64,000 bases of DNA, from contig CAVPWG010000005.1 of the NCBI GenBank assembly GCA_963709425.1, forward strand, positions 744,001-808,000, in the 5' to 3' direction. Source of the DNA: JAICJC01 sp963709425 (GTDB taxonomy: Bacteria; Actinomycetota; Thermoleophilia; Gaiellales; JAICJC01). Both the position numbers and the translations under genes were made by a program. Within the stretch, counting starts at the first letter, position 1. Each line of letters starts with the position of its first letter. Below, one piece after another: positions 42,535-50,688 of the stretch. A model generated the notes under the pieces. The model saw only the letters and a list, made by a program, of their open reading frames with translations. It made no database searches and was not told the DNA's origin.

Positions 42535-43269
42535 CTACCTCCCGTAGACGGACACGGCGAGGATGCTCCGCGAGTCGAACGGCTCGCGCCTCCACCCGCC
42601 CCACCGCTCCTTGAGCCGCAGCCCGGCGATCCGGGCCATCAGGTCGAGCTCGCTCGGGTAGCAGTACCGGGTGACGATCGGGAACAGGCGCACGCCGCCC
42701 TCGGCACTGAGCGACACGTGCGTCTCCTCGAGGCGCTGAGATACCGGGTCGTACCTGGCGACGTCGAGCCACACCTCGTCGATCCCGACCTCCTCGGCGT
42801 CCACATACTGGTTCCCGCGCAGACCGTTGATGTGCCCTGGGACGCGGGCCTCGATCACGAATGACCCGCCGTCGGCCAGGTGGGCGGCGACGTTCTCGAA
42901 GCAGCGCACCTGCTCGTCCTGGTGGAGCAGGTTGAAGAACGTGTTGTAGACGACATAGATCAGCCGGTAGCTGCCGGAGACCGGCACCTCGGAGAAGTCG
43001 CCGATCGTCACCGGGATGTCCTCGCCGCCCGGCTTCGTGCGAAGCTGCGCCACCATGTCGGGCGAGAGGTCGATGCCCTCGACAGCCACGCCGCGGGCCG
43101 CCAGCGGAAGCCCGATCCGGCCGGTGCCGATCGCCAGCTCCAGCGCTGGGCCGTCGCCCGCCAGGTCGGCGAGGAACGCCACGGCCTCGTCCTCGTCACC
43201 CCGCGGCTTGCGGTCGTAGTTCTCGGCCGCCTCGCCGAGGAAGCTCTTGACCGGCTCGTAGTCCTCCAT
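42535..43269 (-). CDS. Class I SAM-dependent methyltransferase
   Basis: A 244-residue methyltransferase. Motif I is PALELAIGTGRIGLPLAARG, the acidic motif II residue is in AVEGIDLSPDMVAQLR, and motif III/IV lie in DFSEVPVSGSYRLIYVVYNT. The family is the small-molecule 'methyltransf_25/11' type; the LFPIVTRYCYPSELDLMARI tail is seen in uncharacterised actinobacterial members. AGGAG 7 nt before ATG 43269 gives a leadered start. It follows rsgA in the same direction, 16 nt downstream, and may share its transcript. Confidence 0.85.
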   Translation of the reverse strand: MEDYEPVKSFLGEAAENYDRKPRGDEDEAVAFLADLAGDGPALELAIGTGRIGLPLAARGVAVEGIDLSPDMVAQLRTKPGGEDIPVTIGDFSEVPVSGSYRLIYVVYNTFFNLLHQDEQVRCFENVAAHLADGGSFVIEARVPGHINGLRGNQYVDAEEVGIDEVWLDVARYDPVSQRLEETHVSLSAEGGVRLFPIVTRYCYPSELDLMARIAGLRLKERWGGWRREPFDSRSILAVSVYGR

Positions 43270-43285
43270 CGTGCACTCCTCGTAT

Positions 43286-44344
43286 CTAGGGCCGAGCCCG
43301 GGCCCGGGCCTCCTTGTTGATGGCCCGCCAGCGCTTGCGCTCCTCGGAACGGGCGCGGGCGTCGTGGCGGATCTCCAGGTAGTGCAGCTCGCGCTGGAGC
43401 TTCTGGTAGCTCTGGAAGCGCTCGGCGTCGAGGCTGCCGTCCGCGAGCGCCGCCCGCACGGCGCAGCCGGGCTCGGTGTCGTGTCCGCAGTCCGAGAAAC
43501 GGCACGCGACGATCACGGCGTCGACGTCCTCGAACGCCCGCTCGAGCCCGTCGGCCGAGTCCCAGAGCTGGAGCTCGCGCATTCCCGGCGTGTCGATGAC
43601 GCAACCGGTGCCGGGAAGGACGATCAGCTCGCGGTGGCTCGTCGTGTGCCGCCCGCGGCCGTCGTCGCGGATCTCGCTGGTCGCGAGCCGCTCCTCGCCA
43701 CAGAGCCCGTTGATGAGGGTCGACTTGCCGACCCCTGACGAGCCGACCGCCGCACCCGTGCGGCCGCCGTCGAGGTGAGCGCGGACGGCCTCGAAGCCGG
43801 CGCCGGTGGGCGCCGAGGTGACGTGCACCGGCACGCCGAAGGTCACCGACTCGACCAGCGCGAGCGCCGGCTCGACGTCGGGGCACAGGTCGGCCTTGGT
43901 GAGGACGACGACCGGGTCGGCGCCGCTCTCCCAGGCCAGCGTCATGTAGCGCTCGATCCGGCGGACGTTCAGGTCCTGGTTGAGCGACGTGACGAGGTAG
44001 AGGACGTCGACGTTCGCGGCGACCACCTGCTCGGCCGTCTCGTGCCCGGCCTGCTTTCGGCGAAAGGCGGACCGGCGGGGCAGGATGGCCTGGATTCCGG
44101 CCCGCTCGGAGCCGGGCGGGCAGTCGTATGCCACCCAGTCGCCGACGGCGGGCAGCTCGGCGGTCGAGTCGGCGGCGTGGCGAAGCCGGCCGCTGACGTT
44201 GGCCCAGACCTCGCCCTCCTCGGCGAGGAGGACATATGCGCCCCGATGCTGGATCGCGACGCGGCCGGGGCGAAGGCCGGCGTCGGCGTACGGCTGAAAG
44301 GTTTCGGCGAGGGCCTCGCCCCAGCCGAGAGATGCGATGTTCAC
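43286..44344 (-). CDS. rsgA: Ribosome small-subunit-dependent GTPase A
   Basis: A 352-residue circularly permuted GTPase for late 30S maturation. OB-fold at about 25-100; G4 in VVVLTKADLCPDVEP precedes G1 in AAVGSSGVGKSTLINGLCGE, the permuted order that defines RsgA; G3 is IDTPGMRELQLWD. The C-terminal zinc knuckle has CRFSDCGHDTEPGC. GTG 44344 is preceded by AGGAGA, which partly overlaps the foot of an upstream inverted repeat (44355-44400). Confidence 0.93.
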   Translation of the reverse strand: MNIASLGWGEALAETFQPYADAGLRPGRVAIQHRGAYVLLAEEGEVWANVSGRLRHAADSTAELPAVGDWVAYDCPPGSERAGIQAILPRRSAFRRKQAGHETAEQVVAANVDVLYLVTSLNQDLNVRRIERYMTLAWESGADPVVVLTKADLCPDVEPALALVESVTFGVPVHVTSAPTGAGFEAVRAHLDGGRTGAAVGSSGVGKSTLINGLCGEERLATSEIRDDGRGRHTTSHRELIVLPGTGCVIDTPGMRELQLWDSADGLERAFEDVDAVIVACRFSDCGHDTEPGCAVRAALADGSLDAERFQSYQKLQRELHYLEIRHDARARSEERKRWRAINKEARARARP

Positions 44345-44354
44345 GCAGGATCTC

Positions 44355-44400
44355 CTGAGTCGGAAGGGACAGCGCTACGGGCGCCGATGACCCGACTCAG
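44355..44400 (-). promoter_or_regulatory. Inverted repeat beside the rsgA ribosome site
   Basis: CTGAGTCGG (44355-44363) and CCGACTCAG (44392-44400) form a 9-bp stem with a 28-nt loop in the rsgA leader. On the minus strand the stem ends two bases inside the AGGAGA ribosome site (44351-44356), so folding could limit translation. No known riboswitch is recognised. Confidence 0.35.
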
Positions 44401-44526
44401 CGGAGGAATGGTGCTCGAAGCGGAGTCGTTAGGTGCGGCGCCGGGAGGCTGTTCGATCAGTCGTCATCATCTGTCCGCCTCCTTCGGTCGACTCCAGGTT
44501 GCTCACACCCTAGCAGCAACCTCGGC

Positions 44527-45804
44527 TCAGAGATAGCCCAGCTCCCGCAGGCGATCCGCGATCTCGTCGTCCTCGTCGCCTGCGATGGCGACGGTCTCGG
44601 CCTCCTCCGCGACGAGATCCCGGAGCGTCGCGCGCAGGCGGCCGGCGACATCCGGCATCCGCCGCGCGAGGTTGCGGCGCTCGTCCGGATCGGCCTCCAG
44701 GTCGTACAGGGCCTCGACCCAGCGGGGGTCGTCGAACGACGTGATGAGCTTGTGGCGGCCGTCGCGGATCGCGCGCTGGCGGACGGGGGGCATCTTGGGC
44801 TCGCCGGCGATCTCCATGGCGATGGGCCGCGCGGTCGGCTCCCCACCGGTGCGGATCGCCTCTGCGAGGCTCCGCCCCTGCCAGCCGGGCCCCGGATCGA
44901 CTCCCGCCAGCTCGAGCATGGTCGGGGCCAGGTCGATATGGCTGACCGGCGTCCGCCGCGCGCCCGGGACGGCGCCCGCACCCCGGACGACGAGCGGCAC
45001 GCGCACCAGCGGCTCGAACAGCGTCTGGCCGTGCCCCCACAGGTGCCGCGGCGCCAGCTGGAGCAGCCGCTTGGAGTCAGACCGCGCCCCTCGCGTGAGC
45101 GTCCACTGGGCCCAGGGGATGACCGGCAGGCGCCGGACGGCCCGCCGGTGGAGCTCCTGGGTGCGCAGCGTGTGCGGCTCGAGCCGCGTGTTCTCGCCGT
45201 GATCGCCGGTGAAGACCACGAGCGTCGAGTCGCCCACCACGGAGAGCAGCGTCCCGAGCCACGGGTCGAGGCCCGCAATCGCGCGCTCGTAGGCGTCGCG
45301 ACCGTGTCGGCGGCGGTCGAAGGCCGGCGGATAGCGCCTGGGCATGTGGACGTCCCAGATGTGGAGGACGGCCAGGTAGGGCCGCTCCGCCTTCTCGAGC
45401 TGACCGACCCGGGCCAGAGCCCGCGTCCCGAACTCCGAGTGCACCGAGCGGTCGCCGGCCTCGCGGTACTCGACGTCCTCGAAGCCGCGGAATGTCCCGA
45501 CCGTCTGAAGCAGGGGCCCGGTGACCGAGCACCACGTCGCGTAGCCGGCCGCCGACAGCCGTTCGGCGACCGTCGGCATCGACTCGGCGAGCCGGGTGCC
45601 GCGCAGGCCGCGGACGCCGTGCGACGTCGGGTACCGGCCCGTGAACATCGACGTGAATGCAGGGGTCGTCGTGGGACAGGTCGAGTAGCAGGCGGTGAAC
45701 GCCGTACCCTCCTCGACCAGCCGCGACGCGACCGGCCACTCCGCTCGCGGCTCCGCCAGCTTGTCAGCCCGCAGGCAGTCGACGATGACCCAGAGGATGT
45801 TCAT
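44527..45804 (-). CDS. Sulfatase-fold protein with Thr in place of the formylglycine Cys
   Basis: A 425-residue member of the alkaline phosphatase/sulfatase superfamily. Metal and fold motifs are clear: NILWVIVDCLRADKL at the start, VVFTGDHGEN late, and the ARRTPVSHIDLAPTMLELAG region. At the site that should read C/S-x-P-x-R, aligned on the closing FTG, the sequence is TTPAFTSMFTG. So Thr46 sits at the nucleophile position and Phe50 replaces the Arg needed for formylglycine formation. A true FGly sulfatase is therefore unlikely; Thr is the nucleophile in phosphoethanolamine transferases and LtaS-like enzymes. No membrane helices are present. ATG 45804 overlaps the sulfotransferase stop by 4 nt. 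Confidence 0.85.
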   Translation of the reverse strand: MNILWVIVDCLRADKLAEPRAEWPVASRLVEEGTAFTACYSTCPTTTPAFTSMFTGRYPTSHGVRGLRGTRLAESMPTVAERLSAAGYATWCSVTGPLLQTVGTFRGFEDVEYREAGDRSVHSEFGTRALARVGQLEKAERPYLAVLHIWDVHMPRRYPPAFDRRRHGRDAYERAIAGLDPWLGTLLSVVGDSTLVVFTGDHGENTRLEPHTLRTQELHRRAVRRLPVIPWAQWTLTRGARSDSKRLLQLAPRHLWGHGQTLFEPLVRVPLVVRGAGAVPGARRTPVSHIDLAPTMLELAGVDPGPGWQGRSLAEAIRTGGEPTARPIAMEIAGEPKMPPVRQRAIRDGRHKLITSFDDPRWVEALYDLEADPDERRNLARRMPDVAGRLRATLRDLVAEEAETVAIAGDEDDEIADRLRELGYL

Positions 45805-46634
45805 CTGGCAGCCACCGGCCGCGGCCGGGACCAGCCGAGGTCGCGGCCGACCAGCTCGTAGACCTGCCGGTTGGGCTCCTCGAACCGGGCCTCGAGCAGC
45901 GACCGGGCCGCGTCGCTCATCGGCGCGTACGGGCGCTGGTTTCGCACGGGGAGCGGCGGGACGGCCTCCGCGTCCAGGCCCAGGAACGCGAGCACGGCGC
46001 CGGCCGTCCCCGCCGGATCCGCGAAGAGCTCCTCGCTCGAGACCACGAGCAGCCGCTCCGTCGGGAGATGCCCGTGCCACCGGAGCAGCTGCTCGGCGTA
46101 GGCGCCGCGCGCGGCGTAGGAGTGGTGGCGATGGGCGTGGCTTCGGTAGGCGCCGTCGGCCAGCAGCCGGTCATCCTCGCCCGCCAGCCGCTCCGGCTCG
46201 GCACGCAGCGCGTCCTCGAAGCCGAGCGTCTCGTGGCCGTCGCGGATTGACAGCTGGTACTGGGAGTAGGCTCGGGCGACGGGATCGCGCAGGACCGCGA
46301 CCAGGTGGACGTCGGGAAGCGCCTCGGCGACGCGGGCCGGTACGGCCGGGTGGAACAGGTAGTACGGGCTGGCCTCGCCCGTGATGCGGCCGCGGGACGA
46401 CGAGACGGGCGGGAAGTGGCTGCGGTACCAGCGCCGGCCGCGGAAGCTCTGGAGGTCGAAGTAGTGGATCTCCTTGTGGCTCGGCGCCGCCACGCCCGGG
46501 TGCGCGCAGATCTGGGCGAAGAGCGACGTGGACCCGGCCCGCTGGGCGCCGATCACGAGGAAGTCGGGCAGGCGGCGCGCGCCCGCCGTCGCAAGGCGGG
46601 CCCGGCGGCGGAGGCGCTCGGACGTGTGTCCCAC
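45801..46634 (-). CDS. Sulfotransferase domain protein
   Basis: A 277-residue PAPS-dependent sulfotransferase of the carbohydrate (heparan/chondroitin NDST-like) type. The 5'-phosphosulfate loop is FLVIGAQRAGSTSLFAQICA and the 3'-phosphate site is VAVLRDPVARAYSQYQLSIR. The catalytic-side segment EIHYFDLQSFRGRRWYRSHF is also standard. Start GTG 46634 is fixed by a TACGAT box 7 nt upstream; the longer open frame to 46799 overlaps the divergent SDR gene and is not needed. It is the first gene of a two-gene operon with the sulfatase-fold protein, and divergent from the SDR gene by 61 nt. Confidence 0.9.
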   Translation of the reverse strand: MGHTSERLRRRARLATAGARRLPDFLVIGAQRAGSTSLFAQICAHPGVAAPSHKEIHYFDLQSFRGRRWYRSHFPPVSSSRGRITGEASPYYLFHPAVPARVAEALPDVHLVAVLRDPVARAYSQYQLSIRDGHETLGFEDALRAEPERLAGEDDRLLADGAYRSHAHRHHSYAARGAYAEQLLRWHGHLPTERLLVVSSEELFADPAGTAGAVLAFLGLDAEAVPPLPVRNQRPYAPMSDAARSLLEARFEEPNRQVYELVGRDLGWSRPRPVAAR

Positions 46635-46641
46635 GCGGAGG

Positions 46642-46647
46642 ATCGTA
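46642..46647 (-). promoter_or_regulatory. -10 box, leaderless start of the sulfotransferase operon
   Basis: TACGAT on the minus strand ends 7 nt before GTG 46634. Confidence 0.5.
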
Positions 46648-46682
46648 CCGGCGGGTCGGGCGCGGAGCCGCGGCTGATCGAC

Positions 46683-46688
46683 TAGCTT
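46683..46688 (+). promoter_or_regulatory. -10 box, leaderless start of the SDR gene
   Basis: TAGCTT ends 7 nt before GTG 46696, in a 61-nt divergent promoter region. Confidence 0.45.
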
Positions 46689-46695
46689 CCGCCTC

Positions 46696-47458
46696 GTGGA
46701 TCTGGGACTCGAGGGGAAAGCTGCGATCGTCGGCGGCGCGTCGGCCGGGATGGGATTCGCCATCGCCGAGGCGCTCGCAGCGGAGGGCTGCGCCGTCACG
46801 ATGTGCGCCCGCGACGACGCGCGCCTTCAGGCGTCCGCGGCCCGCGTGCCGCGAGCGATCCCCATCGCGGGCGACGTGCGCGATGCGGCGCTGCTCGAGC
46901 GGCTCGTCGACGAGACGGTCGCCGCCCGCGGCCGGCTCGATATCGTCGTCAACAACGCGGGCGGCCCGCCCCCCGGCACCTTCGAGTCGACGTCCGACGA
47001 GGCGTGGGCCGACGCCTTCGAGCTCTCGCTGCGCTCGGTCGTGCGGCTCACCCGGCTGGCCCTCCCCCACCTGCGCGCGAGCGGGAGCGGACGCGTCGTC
47101 AACATCACGTCGTGGTCGGTGCGCGAGCCGATCCCGCACCTGATCCTCTCGAACGCGATCCGGCCGGGCGTGCTCGGATGGGCCAAGTCGGTCGCCCACG
47201 AGCTGGGGCGTGACGGCATCACCGTGAACACGATCGCGCCCGGGCAAGGTCGCGACCGGCAGGATGCGCGAGCTGTGGGAGGCCAGGCCGGATCCGGCCG
47301 CAGCCGAGGCCGAGGACATCGCATCGATCCCGGTCGGGAGGATGGGGAAGCCCGAGGAGATCGCGGCCGCCGTCGCGTTCCTGTGCTCGGAGCGCGCGGG
47401 GTACATCTCGGGGGTCGTGCTGCCGGTCGACGGCGGCGCCCTCCGTGGTGTCTGGTAG
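46696..47458 (+). pseudogene. Short-chain dehydrogenase/reductase, frameshifted (likely sequence error)
   Basis: SDR of the FabG-like classical type. The first frame has AAIVGGASAGMGFAIAEALA (cofactor loop GxxxGxG), LDIVVNNAGGPPPGTFESTS, and VNITSWSVREPIPHLILSNA, where Ser is catalytic. The usual YxxxK Tyr position reads L-I-L-S-N, so the catalytic Tyr and Lys are not evident; relatives with this 'VREPIPxLxLSN' pattern form a known SDR subgroup. At GGG 47242-47244 an extra G breaks the frame after VNTIAPG. The next frame reads MRELWEARPDPAAAEAEDIA and ends GYISGVVLPVDGGALRGVW at 47458. One base removed gives a normal protein of about 253 residues. Confidence 0.85.
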
Positions 47459-47485
47459 TCACACGCTCGGCCCATGGCCCGCCCC

Positions 47486-47491
47486 TAGCAT
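47486..47491 (+). promoter_or_regulatory. -10 box, leaderless start of the rhomboid gene
   Basis: TAGCAT ends 6 nt before GTG 47498, which gives the family N-terminus METCYRH. The in-frame GTG at 47492 would directly abut the box. Confidence 0.6.
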
Positions 47492-47497
47492 GTGAGC

Positions 47498-48319
47498 GTG
47501 GAGACCTGCTACCGCCACTCCGACCGTGAGACGGGCGTTCGCTGCGCCCGCTGCGGACGGCCGATCTGCCCCGACTGCATGGTGTCGACCCCGGTCGGCG
47601 TCCGCTGCCCCGAGTGCAGCGGACGCGGCGGCGTCCGCCGGCCCGGGTTCCTGATGGCACGCGAGCCGTACGTCACCTACGCGCTCATCGCCGTCAACGT
47701 GGCGATGCTGCCGCTGACCAACAGGATCGGCGGCGGATTCGGGATGGGCGGCGGCGCGCTGAAGCCGCTCGGGAACGAGCTCGCGCTGTACGGCCCTGCC
47801 GTGGCGAGGGGCGACGACTACCGCCTGATCAGCGCCGCGTTCGTCCACTACGGCCTCCTGCACCTCGCGTTCAACATGTACGCGCTCTATCTGATCGGGG
47901 GCGTCTTCGAGCGCTACGCCGGGCACGTGCGTTTCGCCGCGGTCTACTTCGTGTCGGCGCTGGCCGGGAGCTTCGGCGCCCTGCTCGTGACGCCGAACTC
48001 ACCCACCGTCGGCGCGTCGGGGGCGATCTTCGGGCTGATGGGGGCCCTCTTCGTGTTCGAGCGCCAGCGCGGCATGTCGCTCCTGGGCGGCTCGATCGGC
48101 GGCCTCATCCTGATCAACCTGCTGATCACGTTCGCGATCCCGGGCATCTCCGCCGGCGGCCACATCGGAGGGCTGATCGGCGGTGGGCTGGTCGGCTTCG
48201 CGCTCTCGGGGTACGGCCGCGGCCACCTGGCCTACGGCCGGTTCGACATCCTCGCCGCCCTCGGAGTCGCGGTGGTCGCGATCGGCTCACTGGCCGGAGC
48301 GGTGATGGTGGCCGGATGA
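47498..48319 (+). CDS. Rhomboid intramembrane serine protease with N-terminal B-box-like zinc finger
   Basis: A 273-residue rhomboid. The N-terminal zinc part is TCYRHSDRETGVRCARCGRP and ICPDC through RCPEC, as in many actinobacterial rhomboids. About six membrane helices follow. The catalytic Ser174 is in VGASGAIFGLMGAL and the catalytic His222 in SAGGHIGGLIGGG. The loop FVHYGLLHLAFNMYALYLIG carries the HxxxN oxyanion motif. The protease cuts membrane helices of unknown targets. GTG 47498 is chosen from family N-terminus and the TAGCAT box. The stop overlaps the next ATG by 4 nt. Confidence 0.93.
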   Translation: METCYRHSDRETGVRCARCGRPICPDCMVSTPVGVRCPECSGRGGVRRPGFLMAREPYVTYALIAVNVAMLPLTNRIGGGFGMGGGALKPLGNELALYGPAVARGDDYRLISAAFVHYGLLHLAFNMYALYLIGGVFERYAGHVRFAAVYFVSALAGSFGALLVTPNSPTVGASGAIFGLMGALFVFERQRGMSLLGGSIGGLILINLLITFAIPGISAGGHIGGLIGGGLVGFALSGYGRGHLAYGRFDILAALGVAVVAIGSLAGAVMVAG

Positions 48320-49332
48320 GGTTCCTGCGCCGCCCCATCACCGCCGTCCTCGCGATCGTGTTCCTGCTGCTCCTCGGCGGGTTGGGCTGGGCGATGACCA
48401 CACCCTCCGGCTACTACGTGTTCTGGCCGGACGAGGCCCACCCGGCCGTCGACTACGTCCACGTGCCCGGCGGGAAGCCCCCGGCCGGCAAGAGCGGGTT
48501 CTACTTCGTGGACGTCCACGAGATCGAGGCCAACAAGCTCGAGGAGTTCTGGGGGCGCCACCTCCAGGACGGCGCCGACCTGGTCCCGGTGCGGGACCTG
48601 CGTGCTCCCGGCGTGAGCGAGACCCAGCGCGTGCACCAGGACTTCGAGGCGATGGCCGACTCGCAGAAGACGGCGGAGGTCGTGGCGGAGCGTGCGCTCG
48701 GAAAGCCGGTCAAGATCGCCCGCCTCGGCGCCCTCGTCTACGGCGTGTCGAACGGCTTCCCGGCGGCGCAGGCCGGCGTGCGCCCGGGCGACGTCATCAC
48801 GGCCGTCGACGGGCATCCCGTGCGGACGGAGAGCGACGTCACGCGGCTCACCGCGGGACTCTCGCCCGGCGACTCCGCCGACTACACGTTCCGTGACGCC
48901 GGCACGAAGCGCCTGCGCACCGTCTCGAGCACCGACGGGAAGCACCGCGCCATCATCGGGGTCACGATCGGCGACGCCGTGCGGGTCGGCAGTGTGCCCG
49001 TCGACGTGCGCTACACGATTCACGGGATCGGCGGCCCGTCTGCCGGCCTGGCGTTCGCGCTCGAGATCTACGACAGCATAAGCGGCCGGTCGCTGCTTCA
49101 CGGACACCGGATCGCGGCGACCGGCGAGCTCGACCCGTTCGGCGACGTCGGCACGATCGGCGGCGCCAAGCAGAAGGCGCTCGGAGCGATCGAGGCCGGC
49201 GTCGACACGTTCATTGTCCCGGTGGACAACGTCGCTGCGGCGCGGAAGGCCGCCGACGGGAGGCTGCGCGTGATCGGCGTCAAGACGTTCTCCCAGGCAC
49301 TCAACGTCGTGCGCCACCTTCCTCCCGCATGA
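48316..49332 (+). CDS. PDZ and Lon-protease domain membrane protein (YlbL-like)
   Basis: A 338-residue protein. One N-terminal membrane helix (ITAVLAIVFLLLLGGLGWAM), an extracytoplasmic region, a PDZ domain (about 145-215: GFPAAQAGVRPGDVITAVDG), and a C-terminal S16 Lon-type protease domain. The catalytic Ser is in IHGIGGPSAGLAFALEIYDS and the Lys in IGGAKQKALGAIEAGVDTF, with the usual spacing. YlbL-family proteases have been linked in Bacillus to DNA-damage checkpoint recovery. It is coupled to the rhomboid gene (ATGA), a frequent actinobacterial pair of membrane proteases. Confidence 0.92.
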   Translation: MRFLRRPITAVLAIVFLLLLGGLGWAMTTPSGYYVFWPDEAHPAVDYVHVPGGKPPAGKSGFYFVDVHEIEANKLEEFWGRHLQDGADLVPVRDLRAPGVSETQRVHQDFEAMADSQKTAEVVAERALGKPVKIARLGALVYGVSNGFPAAQAGVRPGDVITAVDGHPVRTESDVTRLTAGLSPGDSADYTFRDAGTKRLRTVSSTDGKHRAIIGVTIGDAVRVGSVPVDVRYTIHGIGGPSAGLAFALEIYDSISGRSLLHGHRIAATGELDPFGDVGTIGGAKQKALGAIEAGVDTFIVPVDNVAAARKAADGRLRVIGVKTFSQALNVVRHLPPA

Positions 49333-49468
49333 CGCCGGGGCCCGTGCGAAGGTTTCCCCGATTTAGCGGCAATTCAGTGCGGACAACGGTGGATTCCGCG
49401 CCGCCGGCTGCGTAGACTGCGGCGCTCCGGAAACGTCACCGGAACCGCCATCCAGGGGAGAACTGACT

Positions 49469-49642
49469 GTGGCATCCAAGGCGCGCTGCGTTACCTGCGA
49501 CGACTGCTTTTTTCGCAAGACGAACCTGTGCGCCCTGCGCCTCTCGGAACCGTGTCCGACGTTCCGGCCGATGCTCAAGGGCCAGATGGTGCCCCCGCCG
49601 CAGCCCCGCCTGATCGCCCGCGAGCTGGCCGCCGCCGTCTGA
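49469..49642 (+). CDS. 57-residue cysteine-rich small protein
   Basis: Starts at GTG 49469 with CAGGGGAG at 49453-49460 as ribosome site and a TAGACT box at 49413-49418 as possible -10. The product begins MASKARCVTCDDCFFRKTNL, with Cys at 7, 10, 13, 21 and 29, and ends in a Pro-rich then Ala-rich tail. The Cys cluster suggests metal or Fe-S binding. Its 3' part overlaps the convergent gene at 49575-50588 by 68 nt, yet promoter, ribosome site and Cys pattern make it credible. No function can be given. Confidence 0.6.
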   Translation: MASKARCVTCDDCFFRKTNLCALRLSEPCPTFRPMLKGQMVPPPQPRLIARELAAAV

Positions 49643-50588
49643 CGGCGAGCGCCACACCGCCACCGACAGCGACCAGCACCACCAGCGCGACGAGGGCCAC
49701 CGGGCGTCCGCGCGACCCGCGGTGGCCCGCCGGCCGACCCGGTCCGGCGGCTGTGGGCGCGGACGCAGGCGTCGGTGCTCGGGTGACCCGGAAGGTCGCG
49801 CGGTCGATCGCCGCCAGGACCCGGCCGTCTGCGACCACATCGACCCTGCCGCCGTCGATCGAGAGGCCCGTCATCCCCTGGGTCATCGACGGCAGCGGCG
49901 GCACGTCGATGCAGCGGGCACTCCCCCGAGCGGTGTTGAGCGCATGCACGAAGAGCCGGCCGCTCGGCTTCTGGTAGAGCGTGTACGCCCAGATGCCGTC
50001 GCCCGTCGCCGCCCGCGAAACCGGATAGCCGGCCATGCGCTCGTCCGGCTCGCGCTTGTCGACGATCGCGCCCGGAACGAGCCGGTCGGTGCGCAGGTCG
50101 TAGGCGCGGACGGCGTAGCGGAAGATGTCACGCGCCGACATGTGCTGGATCAGGTACATCGTCGCGCCGTCCGGGGAGATCGCATCGAAGAAGAACGCGC
50201 CCGGCAGCGTGACGACGCGCTGCACACGCATCTTCACGGGGTTGACGAAGGCGAAGCGGCTCCTCGCAGGGAGGAGCGTCTGGGAGCTCTGAGCGAGCAC
50301 GAGCGTCTGGCCGCCCGCGCTCACGCCCGCGGTCGTGCCGTCGAACGCGACGATCGGAATGCCCCACGACCCACGCAGCGACACGAACCCGTTCACGGTG
50401 CCGCCCGCCGGGTCGATCTGCGCGACGGACGTGCCGCCCGGCGCCGGCAACGCGACGTACCGCAGCGCACCCCACATGACCCCGGCGCCGCCCTGCGAGA
50501 CCCCCGCCGACGGCGCCCCGTCGGCGTAGGCCGTCCCGCCGCCCGCGAGGACGACCCCGAACGCGACCAGTAGCGCTCCGATCCTCAT
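49575..50588 (-). CDS. Secreted beta-propeller-like protein with C-terminal membrane helix
   Basis: A 337-residue protein. Signal peptide at 1-22 (ALLVAFGVVLAGGGTAYA). The middle has repeated short strands with dispersed Asp/Gly (SVAQIDPAGGTVNGFV; FFDAISPDGATMYLIQ; YAVRAYDLRTDRLVPG; IDVPPLPSMTQGM) as in WD/YVTN-type propellers. It ends with one membrane helix (VALVALVVLVAVGGGVALAV) and an Arg-rich tail, so it is anchored at the outer face. GGAGGTC precedes ATG 50588. Function is unknown. The 3' end runs convergently into the 57-residue gene. Confidence 0.7.
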   Translation of the reverse strand: MRIGALLVAFGVVLAGGGTAYADGAPSAGVSQGGAGVMWGALRYVALPAPGGTSVAQIDPAGGTVNGFVSLRGSWGIPIVAFDGTTAGVSAGGQTLVLAQSSQTLLPARSRFAFVNPVKMRVQRVVTLPGAFFFDAISPDGATMYLIQHMSARDIFRYAVRAYDLRTDRLVPGAIVDKREPDERMAGYPVSRAATGDGIWAYTLYQKPSGRLFVHALNTARGSARCIDVPPLPSMTQGMTGLSIDGGRVDVVADGRVLAAIDRATFRVTRAPTPASAPTAAGPGRPAGHRGSRGRPVALVALVVLVAVGGGVALAVRRRRPARGRSGGAAAGAPSGP

Positions 50589-50688
50589 GCTCGACCTCCT
50601 TCGCTTGCCCCGTATACGCGGCGTGGACCGCGGCGCGTCCCGCCGGCGCCGAGTCAGGAGCCGACGGCGAGCAGCATCATCACGGGCC

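Noticed and set aside
44527..45804. Calling the gene a standard arylsulfatase
   Set aside because: The C/S-x-P-x-R formylglycine motif is missing; Thr46 and Phe50 occupy the key positions.
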